DNA of 64,000 bases from Shinella kummerowiae (lineage in GTDB: Bacteria > Pseudomonadota > Alphaproteobacteria > Rhizobiales > Rhizobiaceae), in assembly GCF_009827055.1 (NCBI RefSeq), contig NZ_WUMK01000012.1, forward strand, positions 1 to 64,000, read 5' to 3'. Every line of letters starts with the position of its first letter. The first letter of the stretch is position 1. Positions 22,847 through 31,315 of this stretch are shown piece by piece. A model generated the notes under the pieces. The model saw only the letters and a list, made by a program, of their open reading frames with translations, searched no databases and was not told the DNA's origin. A program made the position numbers and the translations under genes.

Positions 22847-22943
22847 CATCAATTGATCCGCCCTGCCTTCTTGGAGTGTGCGCCTATTTTTGTGATACTG
22901 GCCGCTGGATAACTGGCCGCAGCAAGCCCCGGGAGGACGACAC

Positions 22944-23714
22944 ATGTTTCATCCAGCCTTGTTCAAGGGCGCCAATGTCGTCGTCACCGGCGCGGGACGC
23001 GGCATCGGCCTGGAGATCGCCCGGCAGTTCCTCGATTGCGGTGCCCATGTGTTGCTGCATGGCGGCCGTGCCGCCGCCGGCGCCCTGCCCGATTTCCTCG
23101 ACAGCGCGATTGCGGAAGCCCGCGCCCATATCGTCTATTCGGATTTTCTCGTCGAAGGCGGCATCGGCGCGATCCTGCAGCGGGTGGACAGCCTCTTCCC
23201 GCATGTCGACGTGCTCATCAACAATGCCGGCACGATGGTCGGCCGCTTCCCGGCGGCGGACCTGACCGACGAGCAGTACGACACCGTCGTGCGCCTCAAC
23301 CAGACGTCCGTCGTCGAGGTGACGCGCGCCCTGCTGCCGTCGCTGCGCCGGGCGCCGCATGCCGCAATCGTCAACACGGTGTCGATTTCGGCGCTCACCG
23401 GCGGCAGCCCCGGTTCGGCGATCTACTCCGCCACCAAGGCCTTCGTTTCCACCTATTCGAAGGGCCTCGCCCGCGAACTGGCACCGGATGGCATCCGCGT
23501 CAACTGCGTCTCGCCAGGCACCATCACCACCGATTTCCATGCGCGCTATTCATCTGCGGACAAGCTGGAGGCGACGCGCAAGACAATCCCCCTGCAGCGC
23601 CTCGGCACGGCGGAGGACTGCGCGCCCGCCTATCTCTTCCTCGCCTCCGCGGCGCTGTCCGGTTACATCACCGGCCAGGTGCTGGAGGTCAACGGCGGCC
23701 AGCTCATCTGCTGA
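22944..23714 (+). CDS. Short-chain dehydrogenase/reductase
   Basis: A 256-residue classical SDR with TGAGRGIG (residues 13-20) for cofactor binding, NNAGTMVG, the catalytic Ser in NTVSISAL, and the YSATK active site near 150. The C-terminal ...GQVLEVNGGQLI fits the 3-ketoacyl reductase-like clade. The substrate is unknown. It is divergent from glpR and could belong to the same regulon (a glyceraldehyde or polyol oxidation role is only a guess). The GGGAGGA site lies 7 bases before the ATG. Confidence 0.88.
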   Translation: MFHPALFKGANVVVTGAGRGIGLEIARQFLDCGAHVLLHGGRAAAGALPDFLDSAIAEARAHIVYSDFLVEGGIGAILQRVDSLFPHVDVLINNAGTMVGRFPAADLTDEQYDTVVRLNQTSVVEVTRALLPSLRRAPHAAIVNTVSISALTGGSPGSAIYSATKAFVSTYSKGLARELAPDGIRVNCVSPGTITTDFHARYSSADKLEATRKTIPLQRLGTAEDCAPAYLFLASAALSGYITGQVLEVNGGQLIC

Positions 23715-23962
23715 GCGGTTCACTCCGCACCTCCAGGTCGATTCGCGCCCAAAAAGCGCGGCACCGACTGCATCCCCGTCCCGACGTGTTGCGCGCTTGC
23801 GTCACACAGCTTTAACCGCGCCTGAAATCGGCGGACGCACACGATTTCCCGATGCAAAATTAACCGATCGCGCCGCGCTGCCTTCTCCCGCAAACTCAGT
23901 CCTTTGCCGCATGTTCGCCCTCCATTTTGGGACGGCATGCCTCGCGCCAGCCAGGCCTGCAA

Positions 23963-23979
23963 TTAACCTTTTGTTAACC
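23963..23979. promoter_or_regulatory. CtrA binding site upstream of minC
   Basis: TTAA-CCTTTTG-TTAACC fits the CtrA consensus TTAA-N7-TTAAC exactly and lies 40 bases before the minC ATG. Further TTAACC half-sites occur at 23860-23865 and about 24010-24015. CtrA control of min genes has been reported in Sinorhizobium meliloti. The 304-base gap 23715-24018 holds no gene. Confidence 0.75.
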
Positions 23980-24018
23980 ATTTCTTCGATACACCGAAGC
24001 AACCGAAAATTAACCAAG

Positions 24019-24786
24019 ATGACCGACGTGTTAACACAGCCACGGCCCATCCGCCTCAAGGGGCGATCCTTCCTCGCACTGTCCCTGACCCCGGAGCTTC
24101 CCTTCGAGGATTGGCTGGCGCGGCTTGACGATCTGGCCCGGCGCTCCGCCGGTTTTTTCCTGCGTCGGCCGGTGATCCTGGACGTCGAGGGACTGGATAT
24201 CGACCGCCAGCAATTGCGCGATCTGGTAAGCGAACTCAGCGCCCGCAACGTGCGCGTCATGGGCCTTGAGGGTGCACGCTCCGCGCTGCTTGGTGCAGAC
24301 CTGCCGCCAGCCATGACCGATGGCCGGCCGGCCGCGGATATCGAAGCGCCCGTCAGCGAGCAGGCAGACGCAGGCCGCAACCTGCACGTCGAAGCCGCGG
24401 CACCCGCCAGCCCGCAGCCGACGCAAACGCAAGCGCCGGCACCACAGGCTTCGCCGATGCCGTCGATGGTCGTCAACCGGCCGGTGCGCTCGGGGCAGTC
24501 CATCATCTTCCCGGAAGGCGACGTCACCATTGTCGGCTCGGTCGCATCGGGCGCGGAAATCGTCGCCGGCGGCTCGATCCATGTCTACGGCCCGCTGCGC
24601 GGCCGGGCGATGGCGGGCACGACGGGCAACGCGTCGGCGCGCATCTTCTGCCGCAAGCTTGAAGCGGAACTCATCGCCATCGACGGGTTTTACAAGACCG
24701 CCGACGACCTGGAACCGGACCTGCGTGGCAAACCCGTGCAGATCTGGCTCGATGGCGAAACAATCAAGGCAGCGACACTCGGCTGA
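24019..24786 (+). CDS. minC: Septum site-determining protein MinC
   Basis: MinC inhibits FtsZ ring formation away from midcell and is positioned by MinD. The 255-residue protein has an N-terminal FtsZ-inhibitory domain (about 8-95), a Pro/Ala/Gln-rich linker (about 110-150), and a C-terminal beta-helix (about 155-250). The beta-helix includes the MinD-contact RSGQSIIFPEGDVTIVGSV and GGSIHVYGPLRGRA. The ATG at 24019 lies right after a TTAACC half-site; no strong Shine-Dalgarno was seen. It is the first gene of minCDE. Confidence 0.96.
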   Translation: MTDVLTQPRPIRLKGRSFLALSLTPELPFEDWLARLDDLARRSAGFFLRRPVILDVEGLDIDRQQLRDLVSELSARNVRVMGLEGARSALLGADLPPAMTDGRPAADIEAPVSEQADAGRNLHVEAAAPASPQPTQTQAPAPQASPMPSMVVNRPVRSGQSIIFPEGDVTIVGSVASGAEIVAGGSIHVYGPLRGRAMAGTTGNASARIFCRKLEAELIAIDGFYKTADDLEPDLRGKPVQIWLDGETIKAATLG

Positions 24787-24818
24787 ACCGAAACACATTC
24801 ACAGAACTGGAGAGGTCC

Positions 24819-25634
24819 ATGGGCAAGGTAATCGTGGTCACATCGGGCAAAGGCGGCGTCGGCAAGACGACGTCGTCTGCCGCACTCGGCGCTGCGCTGG
24901 CACAAAATGGCGAGCGGGTCGTGGTCGTCGATTTCGACGTCGGCCTGCGCAATCTCGACCTCGTCATGGGTGCCGAACGCCGCGTCGTCTATGACCTCGT
25001 CAACGTCATCCAGGGCGAGGCTAAGCTGACGCAGGCACTGATCCGCGACAAGCGCGTCGAGACGCTCTACCTGTTGCCGGCCTCGCAGACCCGCGACAAG
25101 GACAATCTGACGCCGGAAGGCGTCGAGCAGGTCATCACCGCCCTGAAGAACGCGTTCGACTGGGTCATCTGCGACAGCCCGGCCGGCATCGAACGTGGCG
25201 CCACGCTTGCCATGCGCCACGCCGACGTCGCGATCGTCGTCACCAATCCGGAAGTCTCTTCCGTACGCGATTCCGACCGCATCATCGGCCTGCTCGATTC
25301 CAAGACGCTGAAGGCGGAGAACGGCGAGCGCGTCGAAAAGCACCTGCTGCTGACCCGCTACGACGCCGCCCGCGCCGAGCGCGGCGACATGCTGAAGGTC
25401 GATGACGTGCTCGAGATCCTGTCGATCCCACTGCTTGGCATCATCCCGGAAAGCATGGACGTGCTGCGCGCGTCGAATGTCGGCGCGCCCGTCACACTCG
25501 CCGACGGCCGCTGCGCCCCGTCGCTCGCCTATTTCGAGGCGACACGCCGTCTCAAGGGAGAAACCCTGCCGGTCACGATCCCTGGTGACAAGCGCAGCTT
25601 CCTTGGCAAGATCTTCGGAAGGAAAGCGGCATGA
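24819..25634 (+). CDS. minD: Septum site-determining ATPase MinD
   Basis: MinD is a membrane-cycling ParA-type ATPase that recruits MinC and is displaced by MinE. The 271-residue protein has the deviant Walker A GKGGVGKT at 10-17, VVDFDVGLRNLDLVMG (switch I region), and the basic amphipathic C-terminal tail SFLGKIFGRKAA, the membrane-targeting sequence. GGAGAGG lies upstream of the ATG. Its stop overlaps the minE start (ATGA). Confidence 0.98.
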   Translation: MGKVIVVTSGKGGVGKTTSSAALGAALAQNGERVVVVDFDVGLRNLDLVMGAERRVVYDLVNVIQGEAKLTQALIRDKRVETLYLLPASQTRDKDNLTPEGVEQVITALKNAFDWVICDSPAGIERGATLAMRHADVAIVVTNPEVSSVRDSDRIIGLLDSKTLKAENGERVEKHLLLTRYDAARAERGDMLKVDDVLEILSIPLLGIIPESMDVLRASNVGAPVTLADGRCAPSLAYFEATRRLKGETLPVTIPGDKRSFLGKIFGRKAA

Positions 25635-25894
25635 ACCTGTTCCGTTTCTTCTCCCGTGGCCAGTCGGCCCCGGCTGCCCGTGAGCGGCTGCAGGTGCTGC
25701 TCGCCCACGAGCGCGCCGCCACCGGCGATTCCGACCTCGTCAACAAGCTGCGCGACGAAATCCTCAAGGCCATTTCCAAGCACATGCAGATCGACGACGA
25801 AAAGGTCAGCATCAAGATGGAACGCGGGGCCCAGGTCTCGACGCTCGCCGTCGATATCGAAATCCCGTTCAACGGCAACAAGAAGGCGGCCTGA
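25631..25894 (+). CDS. minE: Cell division topological specificity factor MinE
   Basis: MinE stimulates MinD ATPase activity and restricts the inhibitor to the poles. It has 87 residues: an N-terminal anti-MinCD helix (about 1-30, FRFFSRGQSAPAARERLQVL) and a C-terminal topological-specificity domain with DDEKVSIKMERG. It is translated from an ATGA overlap with minD. A hairpin overlaps its stop codon. Confidence 0.97.
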   Translation: MNLFRFFSRGQSAPAARERLQVLLAHERAATGDSDLVNKLRDEILKAISKHMQIDDEKVSIKMERGAQVSTLAVDIEIPFNGNKKAA

Positions 25895-25905
25895 GGGCCG
25901 CCTTT
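25883..25905 (+). terminator. terminator of minCDE
   Basis: Arms AAGGCGGCC and GGCCGCCTT enclose the loop TGAG, followed by a short T-run. The stem overlaps the minE stop codon. Confidence 0.6.
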
Positions 25906-26100
25906 CCCATAGATCCGCAGAGGGTGCCGCCTTGTTGCGGCCCACCGCGCGCCACACCCCGGCGCGCAACGATGACCATGCGAATCTGCTCGCGCTTCCT
26001 TTCGCGCATGCATTGTCGCCAGAGGCAGCAAAACCACAGTCAAAGGTTGCATTTTTTCACGATTGCTGGTTAACTCTCTCCTAATGTTGGGAGGTGGGTC

Positions 26101-27267
26101 ATGGCAGTTGCAGAGGTTCTCGGCGCAGTCTTCCTGGGCGGCGTCATGGGGTTGATCGGCCAGGGTGCGCGAACAGTCATCGGCCTCAAGAAACTTCACG
26201 ACGAAAATGCCGCGAAGGGTCCCAACGAGCAGGATAGCTTCATTGCCAGCAGGCTGGTCGTCAGCCTGTTCATCGGCTTCATTGCGGGCGTGGCAGCCGC
26301 GCTGCTGCTCGACCTGGGCAAGCTTGCCGCCATCACAGTCAACGACATCGACCTCTTGCTCGGCCTGGCGGCAGCCGGCTATGCCGGCACGGACATCATC
26401 GAGGCCTTCGTCGCCCGCCTGCCGACGCCGGCCGGTGGCGGCTCTCCGGGAGGCGGTGAAGGCGTGGCAGCGGGCACTACGCCGACAAAGCCGCCATCGA
26501 CCGTTGTCGTGAACGTCGCCGGCCAAACGCCCGCTGCCGAAGTGCTTACAACCGATGCGGTCACGGAGGCCGCCTTCAAACTCGACCTGGCCGACATCAA
26601 GACCAAGCTCGGTTCGATCACATCGATGATAACCGCTCCGGCGGTGGGAACGGGTGCCGCCGCCGCAGATGACGACAGCACCGATCTCATCAGCCCGACC
26701 CTGGTCAAGAGCATTTTCAACCCGGCGACACCGCTCGCCAATATCAAGACGCACCTGCCGTCCGTGCTTGCCGGCCTGCGCGACAAGGGCCTTCTCGACC
26801 GGGAGATGGTGCTGATGGCGCTGGCGACCATCCGCGCGGAGACCGAAGGCTTCGTGCCCATCAACGAATTCGTCAGCAAATACAACACCAGCACGGTTCC
26901 GTTCGATAAATACGAACCCGGCACGAGCGTCGGCAAGAATTTGGGAAACACCCAGCCCGGCGACGGCGCACGTTTTCGCGGCCGCGGCTTCGTGCAGTTG
27001 ACGGGCCGCTACAACTACAATCGGATCGGGGCCCAGATCAGCGCCAATCTGATTGTGACGCCGACATTGGCCAATGATTCCACGCTGGCCGGCCTCATCC
27101 TGGCGCAGTTCCTGCTCAACAAGCAGGATATCATTCGCGCAGCACTTTCGAGTGGGGACCTGAAGGCCGCGCGCAAGGCGGTCAACGGCGGCACCCATGG
27201 GTTCGATCGTTTCGAGGACACCTATACCCGGGGAGACGCGCTGCTTCCGGAAACCGCCATGGCGTGA
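26101..27267 (+). CDS. Membrane-anchored GH19/chitinase-like hydrolase
   Basis: A 388-residue protein of unusual layout. The N-terminus has hydrophobic stretches at about 5-28, 52-76 and 83-100, then a Gly/Pro/Thr-rich linker (about 105-145). The C-terminal domain has the features of GH19 chitinase/endolysin relatives: RAETEGF at 245-251 (Glu247 in the place of the catalytic acid of the AHESGGF motif) and FRGRGFVQLTGRYNY at 292-306. The late KAVNGG motif also matches. Family members cut chitin or peptidoglycan glycan strands; in a bacterium without chitin, peptidoglycan is the likelier target. It follows minCDE by 206 bases, has its own GGGAGGT ribosome site, and shows no other phage gene nearby. 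Confidence 0.7.
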   Translation: MAVAEVLGAVFLGGVMGLIGQGARTVIGLKKLHDENAAKGPNEQDSFIASRLVVSLFIGFIAGVAAALLLDLGKLAAITVNDIDLLLGLAAAGYAGTDIIEAFVARLPTPAGGGSPGGGEGVAAGTTPTKPPSTVVVNVAGQTPAAEVLTTDAVTEAAFKLDLADIKTKLGSITSMITAPAVGTGAAAADDDSTDLISPTLVKSIFNPATPLANIKTHLPSVLAGLRDKGLLDREMVLMALATIRAETEGFVPINEFVSKYNTSTVPFDKYEPGTSVGKNLGNTQPGDGARFRGRGFVQLTGRYNYNRIGAQISANLIVTPTLANDSTLAGLILAQFLLNKQDIIRAALSSGDLKAARKAVNGGTHGFDRFEDTYTRGDALLPETAMA

Positions 27268-27345
27268 CTCCGGTCGCGCACTTTGACTTGCCGCCAGCGT
27301 TTCGATGCGCATATTTCACGTCATCAATGATGAGGACTATGCGGC

Positions 27346-28650
27346 ATGGCTGTCACCGATATCGCGACCCGGACCCATGATCACAATTTTCGGCTCGACC
27401 CTATCGTCCGCAGCCTGCTCGATACGGATTTCTACAAACTGCTGATGCTCCAGATGATCCGGCAGTTGCATCCGGACGTGGACGCGACCTTCTCGCTGAT
27501 CAACCGCACGAAGAGCGTGCGGCTGGCCGACATTATCGACGAGGGGGAACTGCGCGCCCAGCTCGATCACGCGCGCAGCGTGCGTTTCACCAAAAAGGAA
27601 CTGATCTGGCTGGCGGGCAATAGTTTTTACGGCAAGGCCCGCATGTTCGGCCCGGATTTCATCGCCTGGCTGGCGGCATTCCGCCTGCCGGACTACGAGC
27701 TGCGCAAGATCGACGGGCAGTACGAATTGCATTTCGATGGCCCCTGGACCCACACCACGATGTGGGAAATCCCCGCGCTGGCAATCATCAACGAACTGAA
27801 GTCGCGCGCCGCGATGCGCGACAGGGGCCGCTTCACGCTCGATGTGCTCTATGCCCGCGCCAAGGCCCGGCTCTGGGAAAAGGTCGAGCGACTGCGCCAG
27901 CTGCCGGATCTCGTCATCTCGGATTTCGGCACACGGCGGCGGCATGGTTTTCTTTGGCAACGCTGGTGCGTGGAAGCCCTCAAGGAAGGTTTGGACGATC
28001 GTTTCATCGGCACGTCCAACGTCCTGCTTGCCATGGACGCCGATCTGGAAGCGATCGGCACGAATGCGCACGAACTGCCGATGGTCGCCGCAGCACTCGC
28101 CGATGGCGATGCAGCGCTGGCCCAGGCGCCCTACCAGGTGTTGGAAGCGTGGCAGCAGCACTATAACGGCAATCTGCTGATCGCCTTGCCCGACGCCTAC
28201 GGCACGACCGCCTTCCTCGCCAACGCGCCGGACTGGGTTGCGGACTGGACCGGTTTTCGCCCGGACAGCGCACCGCCGATTTCCGGCGGCGAACAGATCA
28301 TCCGCTGGTGGAAGGAGAAGGGCCGTGATCCACGCGAAAAACTGCTGATCTTTTCCGACGGCATGGACATCGACACGATCGAGGAAACCTACCGGCATTT
28401 TCACGGCCGCGTCCGCATGAGTTTCGGCTGGGGCACCAACCTGACCAATGATTTTCGCGGCTGCGACCCGGACGGCGGCAATGGCCTCGACCCGATATCG
28501 CTGGTCTGCAAGGTGACGAGCGCCAATGGCCGGCCGGCGGTCAAGCTCTCCGACAATCCCGCCAAAGCGACCGGGGACCCGGCCGAGATCGAACGCTACC
28601 GGCGCGTCTTCGGCGTGATGGACCAGGAAACGCGGCCGGTGCAGGTTTAA
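27346..28650 (+). CDS. pncB: Nicotinate phosphoribosyltransferase
   Basis: This enzyme converts nicotinate and PRPP to nicotinate mononucleotide in NAD salvage, using ATP. The 434-residue length and the conserved [10 protein letters not shown] (near 26), [15 protein letters not shown] and DGMDIDTI segments match bacterial PncB. It is a single gene on the plus strand, ending 12 bases from the convergent acuI gene, with no obvious terminator between them. Confidence 0.95.
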   Translation: MAVTDIATRTHDHNFRLDPIVRSLLDTDFYKLLMLQMIRQLHPDVDATFSLINRTKSVRLADIIDEGELRAQLDHARSVRFTKKELIWLAGNSFYGKARMFGPDFIAWLAAFRLPDYELRKIDGQYELHFDGPWTHTTMWEIPALAIINELKSRAAMRDRGRFTLDVLYARAKARLWEKVERLRQLPDLVISDFGTRRRHGFLWQRWCVEALKEGLDDRFIGTSNVLLAMDADLEAIGTNAHELPMVAAALADGDAALAQAPYQVLEAWQQHYNGNLLIALPDAYGTTAFLANAPDWVADWTGFRPDSAPPISGGEQIIRWWKEKGRDPREKLLIFSDGMDIDTIEETYRHFHGRVRMSFGWGTNLTNDFRGCDPDGGNGLDPISLVCKVTSANGRPAVKLSDNPAKATGDPAEIERYRRVFGVMDQETRPVQV

Positions 28651-28662
28651 ACTGAAATTGCC

Positions 28663-29658
28663 CTAAGCGCGAACATCGACGACGACGCGTCCCTTGACCT
28701 TGCCGTCGAGAATGGCATTGGCCAGCTCCGGCAAATCCGAGAGCCGATGCTCGACGACCATCGATTCCAGCTTGTCCATCGGCAGGTCGGAGGCAATCCG
28801 GTTCCAGGCGTCGACGCGCTGGTCATAGGGCCGCATCACCGAATCGATGCCGAGAAGGCTGACCCCGCGCAGCAGGAACGGAATGACCGTGAAGGACGGC
28901 ACGGCCGCACCCGCCGCAAGACCGACCGAGGCGACGGCCCCACCATACTTCATCTGCTTCAGCACGCGCCCCAGCATCTCGCCGCCAACCGCGTCGATCG
29001 CCCCCGCCCAGCGCTCGGATTCGAGCGGTTTGCTGTTGGCTTCCGACAGTTCGTCGCGGCCGACGATCGTCTCGGCGCCGAGGCTCTTGAGATAGTCCGC
29101 CGCTTCCGGTCGGCCAGTGATGGCGGCGACCGAATAACCAAGCCTTGCCAGCAGCGCCACGGCCACCGAGCCGACGCCGCCGGCAGCCCCCGTCACCAGC
29201 ACCTCGCCTTTCAACGGCGAAAGCCCTGCCTCTTCCAGCGCGATGACCGACAGCATGGAGGTGAGACCGGCCGTGCCGATTGCCATGGCCTGGCGCGTCG
29301 AAAGCGTGTCCGGCAGCGGCACCAGCCAGTCGGCCTTGACCTTGGCGCGCGTTGCATAACCACCCCACCAGACCTCACCGACACGCCAGCCCGTCAGCAC
29401 CACCCGGTCACCGGCACGATAGCGCGGGTCGTCCGAGGCCTCCACGGTGCCGGCGAAATCGACACCCGGTACATGCGGGAAGCTGCGAACGAGCCCGCCC
29501 TTGCCGTTGATGCAGAGCCCGTCCTTGTAGTTGAGTGTGGAATATTCCACCGCGACGGTGACATCGCCATCGGGAAGCCGCGAATCGTCGAGGTCCTGGA
29601 TCGCGGCAGAGACCGCACCATCCGCCCCCTTCTCGACCAGCAATGCTTGAAACGTCAT
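28663..29658 (-). CDS. acuI: Acrylyl-CoA reductase AcuI/YhdH-family oxidoreductase
   Basis: A 331-residue zinc-independent medium-chain reductase of the YhdH/AcuI group. It has the N-terminal GroES-like fold with STLNYKDGLCINGKGGL, the NADPH-binding VTGAAGGVGSVAVALLARLG (near 148), and the substrate segment GWRVGEVWWGGYA. AcuI reduces acryloyl-CoA to propionyl-CoA in 3-hydroxypropionate and DMSP routes; a general quinone-oxidoreductase annotation is also common. The ATG at 29658 has a GAGGGGG site and fits the family N-terminus; an ATG at 29721 adds 21 unlikely residues. Confidence 0.8.
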   Translation of the reverse strand: MTFQALLVEKGADGAVSAAIQDLDDSRLPDGDVTVAVEYSTLNYKDGLCINGKGGLVRSFPHVPGVDFAGTVEASDDPRYRAGDRVVLTGWRVGEVWWGGYATRAKVKADWLVPLPDTLSTRQAMAIGTAGLTSMLSVIALEEAGLSPLKGEVLVTGAAGGVGSVAVALLARLGYSVAAITGRPEAADYLKSLGAETIVGRDELSEANSKPLESERWAGAIDAVGGEMLGRVLKQMKYGGAVASVGLAAGAAVPSFTVIPFLLRGVSLLGIDSVMRPYDQRVDAWNRIASDLPMDKLESMVVEHRLSDLPELANAILDGKVKGRVVVDVRA

Positions 29659-29760
29659 GGCGTCCCCCTCGTGATCCTGTCGCTTACCCAGATATAGGGC
29701 GCGGGGCATTGGTGTCGCCACTGTTCTTTTGTATCAAGAGCAGGGAGGTGCGGTTCGCCC

Positions 29761-30654
29761 ATGATAGACAAGCTCGAATATTTCATTGCCCTTGCCCGCG
29801 AACGACATTTCGCCCGGGCCGCGGAAGAACTCGGCATTTCGCAGCCGACGCTTTCAGCGGCGATCCGCCAGCTTGAGGAGCAGCTCGGCGTGATGCTGGT
29901 CGTGCGTGGTTCCCGCTTCCAGGGCCTGACGCCCGAGGGCCAGCGTGTGCTGGAATGGGCGCGCCGCATCGTCGGCGACACCCGCACCATGCGCGAGGAA
30001 ATGCGCGCCGCGCGCAAGGGCCTGTCCGGCCATATCCGTCTTGCCGCCATCCCGACGACGCTTGCCATGGTGCCGCACATCACCGCGCCGTTTCAGGAAA
30101 AGCACCCCGACGTCACCTTCTCGATCCTCTCCACGACCTCGATCAAGATCCTCGGCCTGCTCGAAAACCTCGAGATCGACGCCGGCCTCACCTATCTGGA
30201 AAACGAGCCGCTCGGCCGCGTCACCAGCGTGCCGCTGCTGCATGAGCACTATTGCCTCGTCACCGCCAAGGGCAACGCCTTCGCTGATCGCGAAACCGTG
30301 ACCTGGCAGGAGGCCGGCAATATTAGGCTTTGCCTATTAACTGCCGACATGCAGAACCGCCGCATCATCAACCGCCACTTCGCCGAAGCGGGCGTTACAG
30401 TCGAGCCGTCGCTCGAAGCGAACTCGATGATCGTGCTGTTCTCGCATGTGCGCACCGGACGCTGGTCCAGCATCATGCCGAGAAATGTCGCAAAATCATT
30501 TGGATTTCCTGACGAAATAAGTATAGTTTCCCTTGTCGACCCTGAACCGCATCACACTGTCGGTCTCGTCGCCACCCACCGCGAGCCTTTCACCCCGCTC
30601 GTCTCCGCCTTGCTGCACGAAGCCCGTGTGCTGGCGGAAAAAGGGATCGATTGA
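29761..30654 (+). CDS. LysR-family regulator of the formate dehydrogenase operon
   Basis: A 297-residue LysR protein with the winged helix-turn-helix at 1-60 (ERHFARAAEELGISQPTLSA) and a substrate-binding domain after about residue 90. It lies 184 bases before fdsG in the same direction, so it is the likely activator/repressor of fds (FdsR-like) responding to formate; that is context-based. The gene is GC-rich except for two AT-rich stretches (30319-30342 and 30493-30528) with rare codons. The first reads as a palindrome resembling the one over its own stop codon. Confidence 0.85.
   Translation: MIDKLEYFIALARERHFARAAEELGISQPTLSAAIRQLEEQLGVMLVVRGSRFQGLTPEGQRVLEWARRIVGDTRTMREEMRAARKGLSGHIRLAAIPTTLAMVPHITAPFQEKHPDVTFSILSTTSIKILGLLENLEIDAGLTYLENEPLGRVTSVPLLHEHYCLVTAKGNAFADRETVTWQEAGNIRLCLLTADMQNRRIINRHFAEAGVTVEPSLEANSMIVLFSHVRTGRWSSIMPRNVAKSFGFPDEISIVSLVDPEPHHTVGLVATHREPFTPLVSALLHEARVLAEKGID
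30322..30339. promoter_or_regulatory. operator-like palindrome inside the LysR gene
   Basis: ATTAGGC-TTT-GCCTATTA carries arms TAGGC and GCCTA around TTT. It matches the TAGG-N-TTT-N-CCTAT core of the palindrome at 30652-30670. It is encoded by a run of rare codons (ATT AGG CTT TGC CTA TTA) in an otherwise GC-rich gene, which suggests selection on the DNA sequence. Confidence 0.45.
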
Positions 30655-30670
30655 TAGGATTTTCCTATCA
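30652..30670. promoter_or_regulatory. LysR-type palindrome at the fds promoter
   Basis: TGATAGGA-TTT-TCCTATCA has perfect 8-bp arms, overlaps the LysR stop codon and lies 126 bases before a TATAAT. It contains the ATAG...CTAT form seen in LysR sites. Confidence 0.6.
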
Positions 30671-30795
30671 GCCAACGGCTTTGCTTTATTGACCCGCCGC
30701 CTCCGGACTGAGAAGCTGTCCGGATAGTCCGCGTGGATCGACAGGGTTCCGGTCTTCGCCGAGCAGTTTCAATGGCATCGGCGCGCCAGAACCCG

Positions 30796-30801
30796 TATAA
30801 T
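30796..30801 (+). promoter_or_regulatory. -10 element candidate for fdsG
   Basis: A perfect TATAAT lies 38 bases before the fdsG start codon. The -35 position (TGGCAT) is poor, as expected for an activator-dependent promoter. Confidence 0.45.
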
Positions 30802-30838
30802 CCTTGCGGTTCATTCGTGTCGGTTGGGAGGCCTGACC

Positions 30839-31315
30839 ATGAATGTGCACGTGACCGGCGATATCGGAGCGAGGACGCTGGCAATTGTCAGCGACCTGAA
30901 GGGGCTCGAAGGGCCGCTTCTTCCCATCCTGCATGAAATCCAGGCCGAGTTCGGCTATGTGCCGCAGGAATGTCTGCCGGTCATCGCGGCCGAACTGAAC
31001 CTGTCCCGCGCCGAAGTGCATGGCGTCGTCACCTTCTATCATGACTATCGCGACCACCCGGCCGGACGCCATGTCCTGAAGCTCTGTCGCGCCGAGGCCT
31101 GTCAGTCGATGGGCGGGGACGAAATCGCCGAGCGCGTCAAATCGCTGCTCGGCATCGATTTCCACCAGACGACGCTGGATGGCGCCGTGACGCTCGAACC
31201 GATCTACTGTCTCGGGCTCTGTTCGTGCGCACCCGCCGCGATGCTCGACGGCGAGGTGCATGGACGGGTCGATGCAGACCTTGCCAGGGAACTTGTTGCG
31301 GAGGCACGCCGATGA
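30839..31315 (+). CDS. fdsG: NAD-dependent formate dehydrogenase gamma subunit
   Basis: A 158-residue thioredoxin-like [2Fe-2S] protein related to NuoE. Ligand cysteines are C83, C88, C124 and C128 (C-x4-C and C-x3-C). It passes electrons between FdsA and FdsB in the soluble molybdenum formate dehydrogenase. The start at 30839 follows a GGGAGG site by 7 bases; an in-frame TTG at 30824 contains that site and is unlikely. Its stop overlaps the fdsB start (ATGA). Confidence 0.94.
   Translation: MNVHVTGDIGARTLAIVSDLKGLEGPLLPILHEIQAEFGYVPQECLPVIAAELNLSRAEVHGVVTFYHDYRDHPAGRHVLKLCRAEACQSMGGDEIAERVKSLLGIDFHQTTLDGAVTLEPIYCLGLCSCAPAAMLDGEVHGRVDADLARELVAEARR

Noticed and set aside
24529-24613. Glycine-rich region of minC as a separate coding signal
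   Set aside because: It is the beta-helix of the MinC C-terminal domain.
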